Part shown: in pieces, positions 8,216-17,013 of the stretch
Layout of the letters: the number at the start of each line of letters is the position of its first letter
Position numbering within the stretch: position 1 is the first letter of the stretch
Assembly (NCBI RefSeq): GCF_046736045.1
Contig: NZ_CP177134.1
Span: forward strand, 62,001-126,000
Direction: 5' to 3'
DNA: 64,000 bases
From: Leptospira_A sp046736045
GTDB taxonomy: Bacteria; Spirochaetota; Leptospiria; Leptospirales; Leptospiraceae
Program-made: the position numbers and the translations under genes
Notes under the pieces: model-generated
What the model was told of the DNA's origin: nothing
What the model saw: the letters and a program-made list of their open reading frames with translations, nothing else
Databases searched by the model: none

Positions 8216-9577
8216 CTAAGGCCCGCTAACGCATCTTGCCGATGCGGAGGCCGCACCCTTTCCGTATTGATCGTAAAAACCGGTCGTAGTCACAATAGCG
8301 TGGGCACTTGTCGTAGCGTCCTGCCTTGTTGAGCTGGACCAATAATAGGTATAAGGATTTGGAAAATAAGTCTCATGCAAACGACTGCTTCCTGATTTCG
8401 TATGATCTATGATACTCAGAAGTTCGTTCCGATTGGGGAGCCTCCAGCTTTTACCGGCAAGATTCAAATCTCTGCAATAGACCAAAGCGGATGTCCAAGT
8501 AGGAGTCGCCGTTGCTGCGGGAGTACAATCCGTCACACTTTGTCCGTAGCTGCATTTCTGCCATGTCAACTTGGAGGTTTTGTCCAGAATGGTTCCCTCA
8601 CCGTTGTCCGTATAATTTCCGCTAGGTTCCCGAAGAGTTCCCGATACACAGCGTATATAATTATTTCCGGCTGGTGCTTGTTCGTTGATCGCACCAACCA
8701 AAAAACTCACCATATAATAAGATCCTGCGGTAGCTTGCGACGGAGTGGTAGACCAATAATATCCGCTTGTTCCTGTTCCCGGAAAGTAAGTAGTCAATAT
8801 GGAAGGGGAACTTACGGAAATATCCACAAGACTCGACAATTCAGAAATGGAAGGAATCCGAAATCCTTTCGCTGAACACAACGTAGAAGCAGTGGCATAT
8901 GTGGGAGAAGTTGCCCCCGCACAGCTTCCCCCACTCCCTCCTTCCGAACATTTCTGCCACAAAAGGCCGGTTATATGATCAAAAATGGTTCCGTCTCCCC
9001 GGTCGGTATAACTTTTTGTCAGATGCAGTTGGAGATCTCCGTCTTGTTTGGGAAAAGAACTGTTTCCACATGATATGGAAGTGCTAGCATCATAACAAGC
9101 GGTTTGTCCGGTCTTCAATAGACCAATGGCACTTGCACCCAAACTGGTTACTTCCAAGCTGATCTTGCTAGAAAGAGCTCCAGTTGCATGTGACGCAGTG
9201 ATCTCATACTCTGTAGAGGAACGACTGATTGTTGGTGCTCCGGAGATCCCGCAAGTCACCGTATCTAAAACCAAACCGGTAGGGAGAGAGGGAGTGGCGG
9301 TACATCCCGAAAGACCTGCCGATAGATTCGGCAATATCCGATCAATCGCCACATATTGCAAAAACGTAAAAGGACTGCCAGTATAACCGAAGGAAGGTTT
9401 TGCACCGGAGATACATTTGGGGGTCACCAAACAACGAAACAACTGCGTGGAAAGATAGGATTCCGATCTCGGATCTTCCGGATTATCGATCGGATTCGCA
9501 CAATTGCAAACTGATGATACAAAAATTAGATTCAGAAATAGATAGATTTTTCCTAATCGCAATTCGGGGAAGATCAT
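8216..9577 (-). CDS. Lipoprotein with Ig-like and two DUF1566 (Lcl C-terminal) domains
   Basis: Predicted outer-surface lipoprotein of 453 aa. The N-terminus ends in FVSSVCNCANP, a loose spirochaetal lipobox with Cys at about residue 24 or 26. Residues about 55-150 look like a putative Ig (He_PIG-type) domain (GLSGCTATPSLPTGLVLDT, then GISGAPTISRSSTEY). Two DUF1566 repeats follow (about 190-318 and 322-453), each opening with a YTDxGxGTIxD phrase and LxWQKCS and ending in RCVSG, with paired cysteines and a YYWSS motif. These domains are abundant in Leptospira and their function is not established. The 56.8-58.2 kb gene has the same C-terminal architecture behind a different N-terminal module. 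Confidence 0.85.
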   Translation of the reverse strand: MIFPELRLGKIYLFLNLIFVSSVCNCANPIDNPEDPRSESYLSTQLFRCLVTPKCISGAKPSFGYTGSPFTFLQYVAIDRILPNLSAGLSGCTATPSLPTGLVLDTVTCGISGAPTISRSSTEYEITASHATGALSSKISLEVTSLGASAIGLLKTGQTACYDASTSISCGNSSFPKQDGDLQLHLTKSYTDRGDGTIFDHITGLLWQKCSEGGSGGSCAGATSPTYATASTLCSAKGFRIPSISELSSLVDISVSSPSILTTYFPGTGTSGYYWSTTPSQATAGSYYMVSFLVGAINEQAPAGNNYIRCVSGTLREPSGNYTDNGEGTILDKTSKLTWQKCSYGQSVTDCTPAATATPTWTSALVYCRDLNLAGKSWRLPNRNELLSIIDHTKSGSSRLHETYFPNPYTYYWSSSTRQDATTSAHAIVTTTGFYDQYGKGAASASARCVSGP

Positions 9578-9707
9578 TTTTCCAGGATTTGAAATTTTGA
9601 TATGAGGAAAATAAATTTTTATTTTTAAGAATTGAGGCGGGCTTTTTAGTTTTTAATAATCAAACAGATGATAGCTGATTTCATGACAAGGATTTCATTC
9701 TCCACCT

Positions 9708-9728
9708 GTCCGCCGGAAACCGACGGAC
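9708..9728 (-). terminator. Hairpin after mdh (no U tract)
   Basis: On the reverse strand GTCCGTCGG and CCGGCGGAC pair over nine positions (one G-U) around a three-base loop, 17 bases after the mdh stop. No T run follows, so it may be a stabilising 3' end or a weak terminator rather than a classical one. Confidence 0.45.
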
Positions 9729-9745
9729 AATGATGGAAACTGATT

Positions 9746-10726
9746 TTAGATCATCTCTTTTACTTCGGCTTTTTCTTCCTGAAGTTCTTTATGAGTGAGG
9801 TCAAATTTTTCTTTTCCGAATGCATTGAGTTCCAAACCGCTTACGATCTCAACTTTTTTACCATCCGAACGAAGTGGGTATCCGAAGATAAGTCCCTTTT
9901 CAACACCGTACTCTCCATTGGAATGACACGCAGCACTGAACCAGTCGCCTGCTTTCGTAGGAGTCACGATATTATGAACCGTATCAACTACTGCATTTGC
10001 AGCAGAAGCCGCAGATGAAGCACCGCGAGCCGCAATGATCGCCGCTCCACGTTTTTGAACAGTGGAGATAAAATCTCCTTTCAACCAATCGTGATCTGAA
10101 ATCGCATCAGTTGCCGGTTTTCCGTTGATTTTGGCATTATAAAAATCAGGGTATTGAGTGGCAGAGTGGTTTCCCCAGATAGCAACGTTTGACACTTGTT
10201 TTACGGCAACACCTGCTTTCTGAGCCAATTGTGTTTTCGCACGATTTTCATCCAAACCCGTCATTGCAAACCAACGGTCGGAAGGAACACCTTTTGCGTT
10301 ATTCATCGCGATCAGAGCATTCGTATTGCAAGGGTTACCTACAACAAGAACTCTTACATCCGAGTTTGCGTTCTTTTCGATCGCCTTACCTTGCGTAGTA
10401 AAAATCCCACCGTTGATTTTAAGAAGATCCCCTCTTTCCATTCCCGCTTTTCTGGGAACAGAACCAACTAACAATGCCCAATTGATGTCTTTGAATGCTT
10501 CGTCGATATTGGAACTTACCGATACTTTTTGAAGCAAAGGAAAAGCACAATCATCCAATTCCATGATCACACCCTTTGCCGCAGGAACTGCCTGTTCCAA
10601 TTCCAATAATTGCAATTCTACCGCAGTGTCCGGACCGAACATTTGTCCGGAAGCAATTCTAAATAGTAGAGCGTATCCGATTTGACCTGCTGCTCCGGTG
10701 ACTGCTACTTTAACTGTATTACCCAT
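9746..10726 (-). CDS. mdh: Malate dehydrogenase
   Basis: NAD-dependent malate dehydrogenase of the citric acid cycle, 326 aa, the type-2 (LDH-like fold, dimeric) form. TGAAGQIGYALLFRIA (about residues 10-25) is the Rossmann dinucleotide loop, VGSVPRKAGMERGDLL (about 88-103) carries the substrate-binding arginines, VVGNPCNTNALI is the next conserved strand, and IWGNHSATQYPD (about 186-197) holds the catalytic His. AGGAG lies about 11 bases before the ATG. It is the second gene of a two-gene unit, 18 bases behind the DsbA-like gene. Confidence 0.97.
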   Translation of the reverse strand: MGNTVKVAVTGAAGQIGYALLFRIASGQMFGPDTAVELQLLELEQAVPAAKGVIMELDDCAFPLLQKVSVSSNIDEAFKDINWALLVGSVPRKAGMERGDLLKINGGIFTTQGKAIEKNANSDVRVLVVGNPCNTNALIAMNNAKGVPSDRWFAMTGLDENRAKTQLAQKAGVAVKQVSNVAIWGNHSATQYPDFYNAKINGKPATDAISDHDWLKGDFISTVQKRGAAIIAARGASSAASAANAVVDTVHNIVTPTKAGDWFSAACHSNGEYGVEKGLIFGYPLRSDGKKVEIVSGLELNAFGKEKFDLTHKELQEEKAEVKEMI

Positions 10727-10744
10727 TATATATATTTCTCCTGA

Positions 10745-11794
10745 TTAATTTTTTAATTCTTTTTCAATGATCTCTTCAAAGTTTTCATAAGGAAGAGCAC
10801 CTGAAACAAAGATACCGTTGATAAAGAAAGCGGGAGTTCCGCTTACGCCGACTTTTTGACCGTCTTGGATGTCTTTGTTGATTTCCGCTTGGAGTTTGTC
10901 TTTATCATTCATACAAGCCTGGTATTTTGTTTTATCAACACCTGCTTTGGTTACCAAAAAATCTACGTTAGATGCAGAAAGGTTTCCCGAATTTTCGAAA
11001 AGGATAGGAAATACTTCCCAGTATTTTCCTTGAGAGATGGAACAATTTGCCGCCATATGAGCGTACATTGCATCTTGGTGGAAAGGGAGGGGGAAGTCGC
11101 GGAATACCCAGCGGATTTGGTCTTTGTATTTTTCACGAAGACGTCTGCTGACATCCTGACTGCGTTTGCAATAAGGGCATTCAAAATCAGAAAATTCAAT
11201 AACAGTGATTTTTGCTTTTTCAGCGCCGATCGAAGGATTGTTTTCCGTATCAACTGTTACACGAACTACGTCCGGTTCTTTGATCAGAAAGTCCACAGGA
11301 TATTTTTGAACGATTTCCTTGTAAACATTCCGGCTGTGTTCCTGCTCTTGTTGGTTTTTCAAAAGACCTACGATCTGATCTTTCGATTGTGCGAGAGATT
11401 TCCCGCCCAACTGCGCCTTATACGTATTATATATATCGGCAATCTCCTGGTCGGTAGGCTCTTTCGGAACAAAACCTTGTTTCAAAACATCTGCGGCCGG
11501 AATATTTTTTTCCGCTCCAACGATTTCAAAAAGTTTGTCCTGAGCAAACTCAGCAAGAGTATTTTTGATTAGAGCTGCGTAATCGGTTTGGTATTTTGAA
11601 TATGCAATGGGAGATGTTTTTTTAACATCTGTTATATCATATTTTTTGCCACCAATCGAGACGGCGTCTTGGTTGAATTTTGCCTGGATGAACGAAGGGA
11701 TTGAAATCCCCGCGAGCACGGCCAATACTACGATCGCACCCACTGCCAATTTGGAGAAGGGTTGTTCGATCCATTTTTGAATACTATTTTCCAT
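10745..11794 (-). CDS. Membrane-anchored DsbA-like thioredoxin-fold protein
   Basis: Envelope thiol-disulfide oxidoreductase candidate, 349 aa from the chosen ATG (a TTG 36 bases upstream is possible). One membrane helix at about residues 14-36 (LAVGAIVVLAVLAGISIP) anchors it. A helical spacer of about 130 residues reminiscent of SurA/peptidyl-prolyl isomerase N-terminal regions follows (EPTDQEIADIYNTYKAQL), then a thioredoxin fold from about 180. FSDFECPYCKRSQDVSRRL gives a CPYC active site, and VSGTPAFFINGIFVSGALP carries the cis-Pro. CPYC with a following DsbA-type helical insertion is the Thioredoxin_4/DsbA-like pattern. No DsbB partner lies nearby. It precedes mdh by 18 bases. Confidence 0.85.
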   Translation of the reverse strand: MENSIQKWIEQPFSKLAVGAIVVLAVLAGISIPSFIQAKFNQDAVSIGGKKYDITDVKKTSPIAYSKYQTDYAALIKNTLAEFAQDKLFEIVGAEKNIPAADVLKQGFVPKEPTDQEIADIYNTYKAQLGGKSLAQSKDQIVGLLKNQQEQEHSRNVYKEIVQKYPVDFLIKEPDVVRVTVDTENNPSIGAEKAKITVIEFSDFECPYCKRSQDVSRRLREKYKDQIRWVFRDFPLPFHQDAMYAHMAANCSISQGKYWEVFPILFENSGNLSASNVDFLVTKAGVDKTKYQACMNDKDKLQAEINKDIQDGQKVGVSGTPAFFINGIFVSGALPYENFEEIIEKELKN

Positions 11795-11971
11795 CAAAAC
11801 CAGCTTCTTAGTGCCAAATTCCGAGAGCAAACGGAAAAATTTTTAAATCACCCACCCGGGAATCCGTAAAAAAATGCGATTTTCCTCAATTCATTTTGGG
11901 GTTTACCGATGATCTAAATGGGAGAAAAGGAATTCTCTCCTGGAAAGACTATCAAACGGAGGTTTGGGCAT

Positions 11972-12289
11972 ATGAATATTACACCCGTTCCAGCGGCTGT
12001 CCCCCAAATTCTACCTTCCCACCTTGGAAAACAAAGTGGAGAAGACGGACCACCTGTTCCCAAAGAAAAAAACTTATCTTTGGTTGCGGATGAAAAAAAA
12101 GATAAAAAAGAAGATCAGATCCCTGAAGTCAAACTGGATGATTTGCTGATGAAACCCACTCCCCTTCCATTGGAAGAAAGACTGAGCCAAATCATATCTG
12201 TGGAAGAAGTGAAAGATCTGCTTTCTCTCATTACCAGAAGCCCGGCTTTGAACAAAACCGATGAACATAAAGTAGATGTAAAAAGGTAA
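11972..12289 (+). CDS. Short charged protein, unrecognised
   Basis: Protein of 105 aa from the ATG at 11972, chosen because GGAGG at 11958-11962 lies nine bases upstream; a longer frame from 11918 has no such site. The N-terminal third is Pro-rich (MNITPVPAAVPQILPSHLG), the middle is highly charged (EKKDKKEDQ) and the C-terminal half is amphipathic helical (PLEERLSQIISVEEVKDLL). No membrane segment, signal peptide or Cys is present and I do not recognise a domain. The next gene begins six bases later in the same reading frame, so the two are surely cotranscribed and a single stop codon separates them. Confidence 0.65.
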   Translation: MNITPVPAAVPQILPSHLGKQSGEDGPPVPKEKNLSLVADEKKDKKEDQIPEVKLDDLLMKPTPLPLEERLSQIISVEEVKDLLSLITRSPALNKTDEHKVDVKR

Positions 12290-12295
12290 TCCGAC

Positions 12296-12943
12296 CTGGT
12301 TCCTCTTCTGATTGCGATCCAGGATAGTTTTTTACTCATCCTCGGTTTCGTTCTGATTCTTTCGATTTTAGGCTTCCTGGCCATACTATACACTCAATTT
12401 ATTTTACCGATCCTTTCGCGTAAGGATTCCGATCGTTTCAACCCGGCGCATACCGGTGATCATTATGATCTGGTTGTTGATGAATCCGCAAGATTCGCTC
12501 AATTTACAGTAGGTTGCAAAACAGGAAATATCGCAACCAGGTGTAATGCGATTTCGGAAGACCAACTGATCTTTCAATTTAAAAAAGCAAAAGATAGCGA
12601 AGATTATTCGATCACCGTTTTAAGAAACGGCCCCACATTTTACAAACCTCCCCGCATGGAAATTTATCATAAGATGGAATCGAAAGAAACATTCGATTCC
12701 TATGAAATCATCGGCCATCCTGTGGAATTCCGAATCTCGGACAAAATCGTAAAAGAAAGAATGGCGAACTTCATCGAGATTGCGCTCACCTCTTCTTTTT
12801 ATTTCAACAGACTCGGCAAGGAAAGAATGCGATTTACATTTACAATAGGAAAGATCCAACCGGGTATCAACCGTAAGGTGAGACTCAGAGGAGACATCTA
12901 TGCATTCGGTAAGGAAGAGGAAGAAGGCGAAGATTCGGAATAA
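12296..12943 (+). CDS. Single-span membrane protein with an unusual (CTG?) start
   Basis: Protein of about 215 aa that I do not recognise. An N-terminal membrane helix spans about residues 10-37 (SFLLILGFVLILSILGFLAI), followed by a cytoplasmic-looking beta-rich domain (about 50-200) with many charged residues and an acidic tail (EEEEGED). The frame is open and coding-like from base 12290 onward, but there is no ATG, GTG or TTG before 12656, which would remove the membrane helix and half of the domain. CTG at 12296, nine bases after AAAAGG (12281-12286), is the best placed start; ATT at 12311 is an alternative, and readthrough of the TAA at 12287 is another. The pattern slightly recalls PilZ-type domains, with low confidence. 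Confidence 0.6.
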   Translation: MVPLLIAIQDSFLLILGFVLILSILGFLAILYTQFILPILSRKDSDRFNPAHTGDHYDLVVDESARFAQFTVGCKTGNIATRCNAISEDQLIFQFKKAKDSEDYSITVLRNGPTFYKPPRMEIYHKMESKETFDSYEIIGHPVEFRISDKIVKERMANFIEIALTSSFYFNRLGKERMRFTFTIGKIQPGINRKVRLRGDIYAFGKEEEEGEDSE

Positions 12944-12955
12944 AAACGAGATATC

Positions 12956-13909
12956 CTAAAAACTGGAAATCTTAGTTCCTATATGATCTGCCTGAATTTT
13001 CTGAAACGAATAAGGAATGGATAACTCTTTCATTTTTGATTCGATTTGTTTTTGCAACTTGGGAATGATACCGGAAGCATTTTTTCTTTCTACAAATAAA
13101 AGCAAACTGGGTCCCGAACCGGAAAGACAATAACCGATTCTCTCCTGTTCCAATACTTTCGTTATAGACAAAAGAGGAGAGCTTGCATTGATCCGATAAG
13201 GAGTATGCATCTTATCTTCAAGCGCAACCAAAAGATCACTAAACTTTCGTTTGTCTAAAAAATGCATCCAGGCACCAATCCTGGATAGATTGAAAATCAC
13301 ATCCTCAGTGGAATATTGAGTTGGCAAAGTTTTGCGGGATTCTTCCGTTGAGATACTCAAACGCGGAGTTAGAATGAATAAAGAAACCGAAGATGGAAAT
13401 TTTTTTCTAAAATACCGAAGAGGTTCTTTGTTTATGGAATAAGCAAATACGAATCCACCCAAATAAGCAGGCAGTGTGTTGTCAGGATGGCCTTCCCATT
13501 CCGCCAAAAATTGCAAAAATTCTTTTTCCGTAGGAACCGGTATCGTGGTTTTGATTCTTTTATGAACTTCTCTTGCAAGACTTAAACCGGCCACAATTGC
13601 AGATGCACTGGAACCAAGCCCGCCTTTCAAAGGAAGAGAAAGTGTCATCTTACAATGATAAGTTGGAATTTCCTCATTGGGAAGAAAATGTTGGAAATAA
13701 TCTTCGTAGGCTTCTCGGACCAGATCGTCTTTGGAAGAAAACGGAAGTGGTTCTCCGTTTTTTTGGACAATGGAATATTCTTTTCCCATAGGAAATGTAA
13801 ATTCAAAATCATTATAGATTTTCAGAGCCATCCCCATCAAATCAAAACCAGGTCCAAGATTAGCGCTGGTTCCAGGAACTCGGATTTGGATTTTAGGAAG
13901 ACTCGCCAT
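12956..13909 (-). CDS. thrB: Homoserine kinase
   Basis: GHMP-family kinase that phosphorylates homoserine in threonine biosynthesis, 317 aa from the ATG at 13909. IQIRVPGTSANLGPGFDLMG (about residues 7-26) is the GHMP N-terminal motif, GLGSSASAIVAGLSLA (about 100-115) is the ATP-binding glycine/serine loop, and YCLSGSGPSLLLFV (about 275-288) is the C-terminal motif 3. A longer frame begins with TTG at 13990, but the extension is non-homologous in style, and GGCGGAA precedes the chosen ATG. It converges with the membrane-protein gene upstream of it on the map, with a 12-base gap. No threonine-type leader peptide was found in its upstream region. Confidence 0.93.
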   Translation of the reverse strand: MASLPKIQIRVPGTSANLGPGFDLMGMALKIYNDFEFTFPMGKEYSIVQKNGEPLPFSSKDDLVREAYEDYFQHFLPNEEIPTYHCKMTLSLPLKGGLGSSASAIVAGLSLAREVHKRIKTTIPVPTEKEFLQFLAEWEGHPDNTLPAYLGGFVFAYSINKEPLRYFRKKFPSSVSLFILTPRLSISTEESRKTLPTQYSTEDVIFNLSRIGAWMHFLDKRKFSDLLVALEDKMHTPYRINASSPLLSITKVLEQERIGYCLSGSGPSLLLFVERKNASGIIPKLQKQIESKMKELSIPYSFQKIQADHIGTKISSF

Positions 13910-14313
13910 CGTTTCCGCCCAGGGTTTTATCTCTAAGGGGAAAATCAATCTCTCTTTCTTCGTGGATTCTTCTCCCTCCGCGAAAGACAACCCTTCTCTT
14001 AGAGAAACAAAGATAGGCTCACACGGAGTAAAGGAGCTATTTGCAATTTATTTTTCCCCGCCCGATTTGGGTGGGGAACTACACCCGCCACCCAATGCAT
14101 TCTCCCTATCATATCGCCTCTCAGCCGTAAAGCGAAGCCAAAGATTTACTAAATTTTATTCAAATAAGTTCGCCTTTTTGCCACTGTTTTTCCTTCCATG
14201 AGCTTCCGCGCCTCCTGAGAAACCCCTTCTCATAGGAAAATAGAGAAACTGCTCACACGATTCTGAACCAATCGAAATCTTGTTCCCTATCTTTTATGCC
14301 GTTCGACCTACAC
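13910..14313. other. Intergenic spacer with a GC-rich hairpin
   Basis: About 400 bases between the divergent thrB and the 14423 gene. It holds a strong hairpin, CCCCGCCC (14056-14063) with GGGTGGGG (14069-14076), whose right arm can pair alternatively with CCACCC at 14088-14093. A similar CGCCC..TTGGGTGGGG arrangement occurs after prmC (6385-6407), so this may be a degenerate intergenic repeat. The remainder shows no coding pattern that I can support. Confidence 0.4.
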
Positions 14314-14329
14314 TGGCACGACTTATGCA
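14314..14329 (+). promoter_or_regulatory. Sigma-54-like promoter
   Basis: TGGCACGACTTATGCA matches the -24/-12 element TGGCACG-N4-TTGCA with one difference. GG (14315-14316) and GC (14327-14328) are exactly ten bases apart. Transcription would begin near 14340, giving a leader of about 80 bases before the ATG at 14423. No enhancer-binding activator gene lies nearby. Confidence 0.55.
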
Positions 14330-14422
14330 AATATAGAGGGAAAGGACAGAAATACTAAATGTCCGCAAAAACATAGAAGCGATGCCCATTTAAAAGGCAA
14401 ATTGCTATTTAGGAACACAGAT

Positions 14423-15295
14423 ATGGTTTCAGAGTCTCTCAAACAAATCGATCCAGCCACTCTACTATGGAAAGCTGTCTCTCGGCAGCACGAATTTCAA
14501 GCGGGCAGCCTCAGATTAAATCCTGAGATTACCATTCGGACTTTCAAAAACCAGGCAAAACGATACCTCCAATCGGAAAGATACGAATTTACAGTCGCGA
14601 TGAAGGAATTGCTCAAACCGATCGCCACTTTGGATAATGAAAAAGTTGAATATTTGATTTTTAGAATTTATGAATCTTTTTACAGAGAATTGAATTATTG
14701 GGAAGATCCAAGATCCAGATTTTCAATCGACATACTCTTTCAATTTATAGAATTTCTTTGTGCGGAAGGTCCCAAAGAAGACCTGGCTACCGTCTTGCAA
14801 AGAGAAACCAGTTTAAATAAAAAAGAAGTCGAATCCATCATCACCCACATCAAAGTTTTCAACAAGCTGGGAGCGTATTTTACAAAATCTCCTTCATTGA
14901 AAAAAACGATTGAGAACGGAGAACCTATCCTCGCTACAATTGCGGCCGCACATACGGATGTTACATGGCTGGCACTGGAATCGATGTTTTATCTTTTGAT
15001 CGCACAACATGCTTTGGCGAGCAAGTATTCCTGCGAATCCCTGTTACGCGGTTGGATGACGGAATACGGATTTGACGAAAATCAATATGCGGTAGTTGCC
15101 AATTATTTTCCACCAGGAACATCTCTTCATGATTTCAGAGGAAATTATACAAGTGCCATCAGAACTCTGCATGGTCTGACCAGTAAGGACAAACCCGACT
15201 ACGATTTGTTACTGCTTCGTTCGATTGGAAATTATTTCAGTTCTTGGATCGTAAGGGTAGCCCACCAAATGGAGGGAGGCTACCTGGCCGCTTAA
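14423..15295 (+). CDS. Cytoplasmic helical protein of unknown function
   Basis: Protein of 290 aa with no recognised domain, signal peptide or membrane segment. It is mostly alpha-helical by composition, with hydrophobic patches around 185-205 (WLALESMFYLLIAQHALAS) that look like buried helices rather than membrane spans. The ATG at 14423 is preceded by AGGA (14411-14414); a TTG at 14402 would add seven residues. The upstream sigma-54-like promoter suggests control by an alternative sigma factor, for example in nitrogen or envelope stress; nothing in the protein itself says which. It converges on the acyl-CoA dehydrogenase gene with a four-base gap. Confidence 0.7.
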   Translation: MVSESLKQIDPATLLWKAVSRQHEFQAGSLRLNPEITIRTFKNQAKRYLQSERYEFTVAMKELLKPIATLDNEKVEYLIFRIYESFYRELNYWEDPRSRFSIDILFQFIEFLCAEGPKEDLATVLQRETSLNKKEVESIITHIKVFNKLGAYFTKSPSLKKTIENGEPILATIAAAHTDVTWLALESMFYLLIAQHALASKYSCESLLRGWMTEYGFDENQYAVVANYFPPGTSLHDFRGNYTSAIRTLHGLTSKDKPDYDLLLLRSIGNYFSSWIVRVAHQMEGGYLAA

Positions 15296-15299
15296 ACGA

Positions 15300-16484
15300 T
15301 CAACCGCCCCACATCTTTTTCAAATCGGAAGCTATGTTTTTTTGCATGGCTTCGTTGGTTCCGCCACCGATGGAAAGTAAAATCGCGTCCCTGTGAAGCC
15401 TTTCCACGGGGTATTCCCTGCAGTATCCATATCCACCTAATACCTGTATCGCGTTACGGGAAACACGTTCCGCCATTTGTGTTGCGACCAATTTTGCAGA
15501 AGCCGCTCCCAAAGAATTTCTAACTTCAGGAGAAAGTCCGGATGCCACCTGGTAAACCAAAGCTCTCGCTGCGGAATAATCCGCATACGATTCTGCAATC
15601 ATTCTTTGCATCTGGCCGAACTCGATTAATTTTTTGCCGAATGCTTCTCTGTGACGAACCGAATAATCACACATGATATCAATGCATCTTCGTGCAATCC
15701 CGATGGATTGTGCGGCGAGAGTCACACGTTCGATCTCCAGGTTACGCATCATATGAGTGATGGCTGAGTTTTCATCTCCCAATAAATTTTCTTCGGGGAT
15801 TTCCATGTCCTCAAACACGAGTTGGGTGGTAGGAGAAGAGCGCATCCCCATTTTTTCCTCTTTTTTCCCGACCGAAAAACCTTTGTAAGATGATTCAACG
15901 ACAAAACTGGTCATCTTTTTTGCGTTTTTATCAAGTTTGGTATAGAGCAAAAAAACCTGGCCGATGGAACCGTTCGTAATGTATTGTTTGACACCATTCA
16001 CTACATAACGATCACCCTTTTTGACTGCATGAGTTGTCATGCCGAGTACGTCCGTTCCGGCCCCCGGTTCGGTCATTCCCATACCGCCGATCCATTCCGC
16101 AGAGATTACTTTATCCAAATATCTTTTTCTTTGGTCTGCATTGGAACTGTGATAAAAATTATTAACGAATAAAACTTCATGCGCCAGGTAAGAGAGAGTG
16201 AATCCCGGATCAAAACGGGACATCTCTTCATGAATGATAACTGCTGCAGTCGCATCCAAACCGTGACCACCGTCCTTTTCCGGAACAGTGATTCCGAAAA
16301 TCCCCAGTTCGGCACCTAATTTCTTAAACAAACCAGAGTTAAATGTTTCGTGTTCGTCATGTTCTTTTGCTTGTTCATCCATTTCTTTTTCCGCGAAACC
16401 GGAAACAGATTCACGTAAAGATAAATGGGCATCAGTGGGATTGAATAAATCAATCTGGTGGGAATTGGAATTCGAAGCGATCAT
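15300..16484 (-). CDS. Acyl-CoA dehydrogenase
   Basis: FAD-dependent acyl-CoA dehydrogenase, 394 aa, catalysing the first step of fatty-acid beta-oxidation or a branched-chain acyl-CoA step. GGMGMTEPGAGTDVLGM (about residues 130-146) is the FAD-binding signature 1, RYVVNGVKQYITNGSIGQVF follows, ERVTLAAQSIGIARRCID (about 254-271) leads the C-terminal four-helix bundle, and VLGGYGYCREYPVERLHRDA with GGTNEAMQ (about 348-383) is signature 2. Electrons would pass to the electron-transfer flavoprotein encoded at 21.9-23.7 kb. It stands alone on its strand, about 70 bases from the GNAT gene of the ars operon, and could be read through from it. The chain length preference cannot be told. Confidence 0.93.
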   Translation of the reverse strand: MIASNSNSHQIDLFNPTDAHLSLRESVSGFAEKEMDEQAKEHDEHETFNSGLFKKLGAELGIFGITVPEKDGGHGLDATAAVIIHEEMSRFDPGFTLSYLAHEVLFVNNFYHSSNADQRKRYLDKVISAEWIGGMGMTEPGAGTDVLGMTTHAVKKGDRYVVNGVKQYITNGSIGQVFLLYTKLDKNAKKMTSFVVESSYKGFSVGKKEEKMGMRSSPTTQLVFEDMEIPEENLLGDENSAITHMMRNLEIERVTLAAQSIGIARRCIDIMCDYSVRHREAFGKKLIEFGQMQRMIAESYADYSAARALVYQVASGLSPEVRNSLGAASAKLVATQMAERVSRNAIQVLGGYGYCREYPVERLHRDAILLSIGGGTNEAMQKNIASDLKKMWGG

Positions 16485-16554
16485 ATTCAGAAAGTCTTAA
16501 ACTCATTCCTTACTCTGTAAAGAAAAAAAGCGGCAAACTATCCATTAAAGAGAT

Positions 16555-17013
16555 TCATTTCTTTAGGCTGAGAAAGTAGTGATAAAACTCGTTATCCCTT
16601 TCAAATCCGTTCCGTTCATAAAGACGTTGCGCACTCTTGTTGTCCGAAGCCGTGGATAGTTCCAAACCTTTGGCTTTGATTTGTTTTCCGAATGTTTTTG
16701 CAGCTTCAATGAGCGACTGCGCAATTCCCATTTTTCTATATCCTTCTTCTACATAAAGATCATTGAGAATCAGAGAACGCTCCATTGATATGGAAGAAAA
16801 TACTGGATAAAGTTGAGTGAATCCAATGATTTTATTTTGATCCGGAACTGTTGCGATCAAAATGACAGATTCCCTATGTTCGAATCGTTCGAATAAAAAA
16901 GATTTAGCGGAATCTATATCAGGCTTCTGTTTATAAAAGACACGGTAAAGGGAAAATATTTCCGCCAATGAATCCAGGTCATCAATAGTTGCTTGTCTAG
17001 TATCGCATTTCAT
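16555..17013 (-). CDS. GNAT-family N-acetyltransferase
   Basis: Acetyl-CoA-dependent acetyltransferase of 152 aa covering one complete GNAT domain. RSLILNDLYVEEGYRKMGIA (about residues 79-98) is strand beta-4 plus the Q/RxxGxG/A acetyl-CoA loop, and NKSAQRLYERNGFERD (about 124-139) is the C-terminal motif. The ATG overlaps the stop of arsH by four bases, so it is the last gene of the arsenic operon. Some ars operons carry ArsN, a GNAT thought to modify arsenic-containing or phosphinothricin-like compounds; membership here rests on context, not on a diagnostic residue. Confidence 0.8.
   Translation of the reverse strand: MKCDTRQATIDDLDSLAEIFSLYRVFYKQKPDIDSAKSFLFERFEHRESVILIATVPDQNKIIGFTQLYPVFSSISMERSLILNDLYVEEGYRKMGIAQSLIEAAKTFGKQIKAKGLELSTASDNKSAQRLYERNGFERDNEFYHYFLSLKK

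Noticed and set aside
13910..14300. Search for a threonine leader or attenuator before thrB
   Set aside because: No short frame with Thr or Ile codon runs and no terminator in the thrB direction was found.
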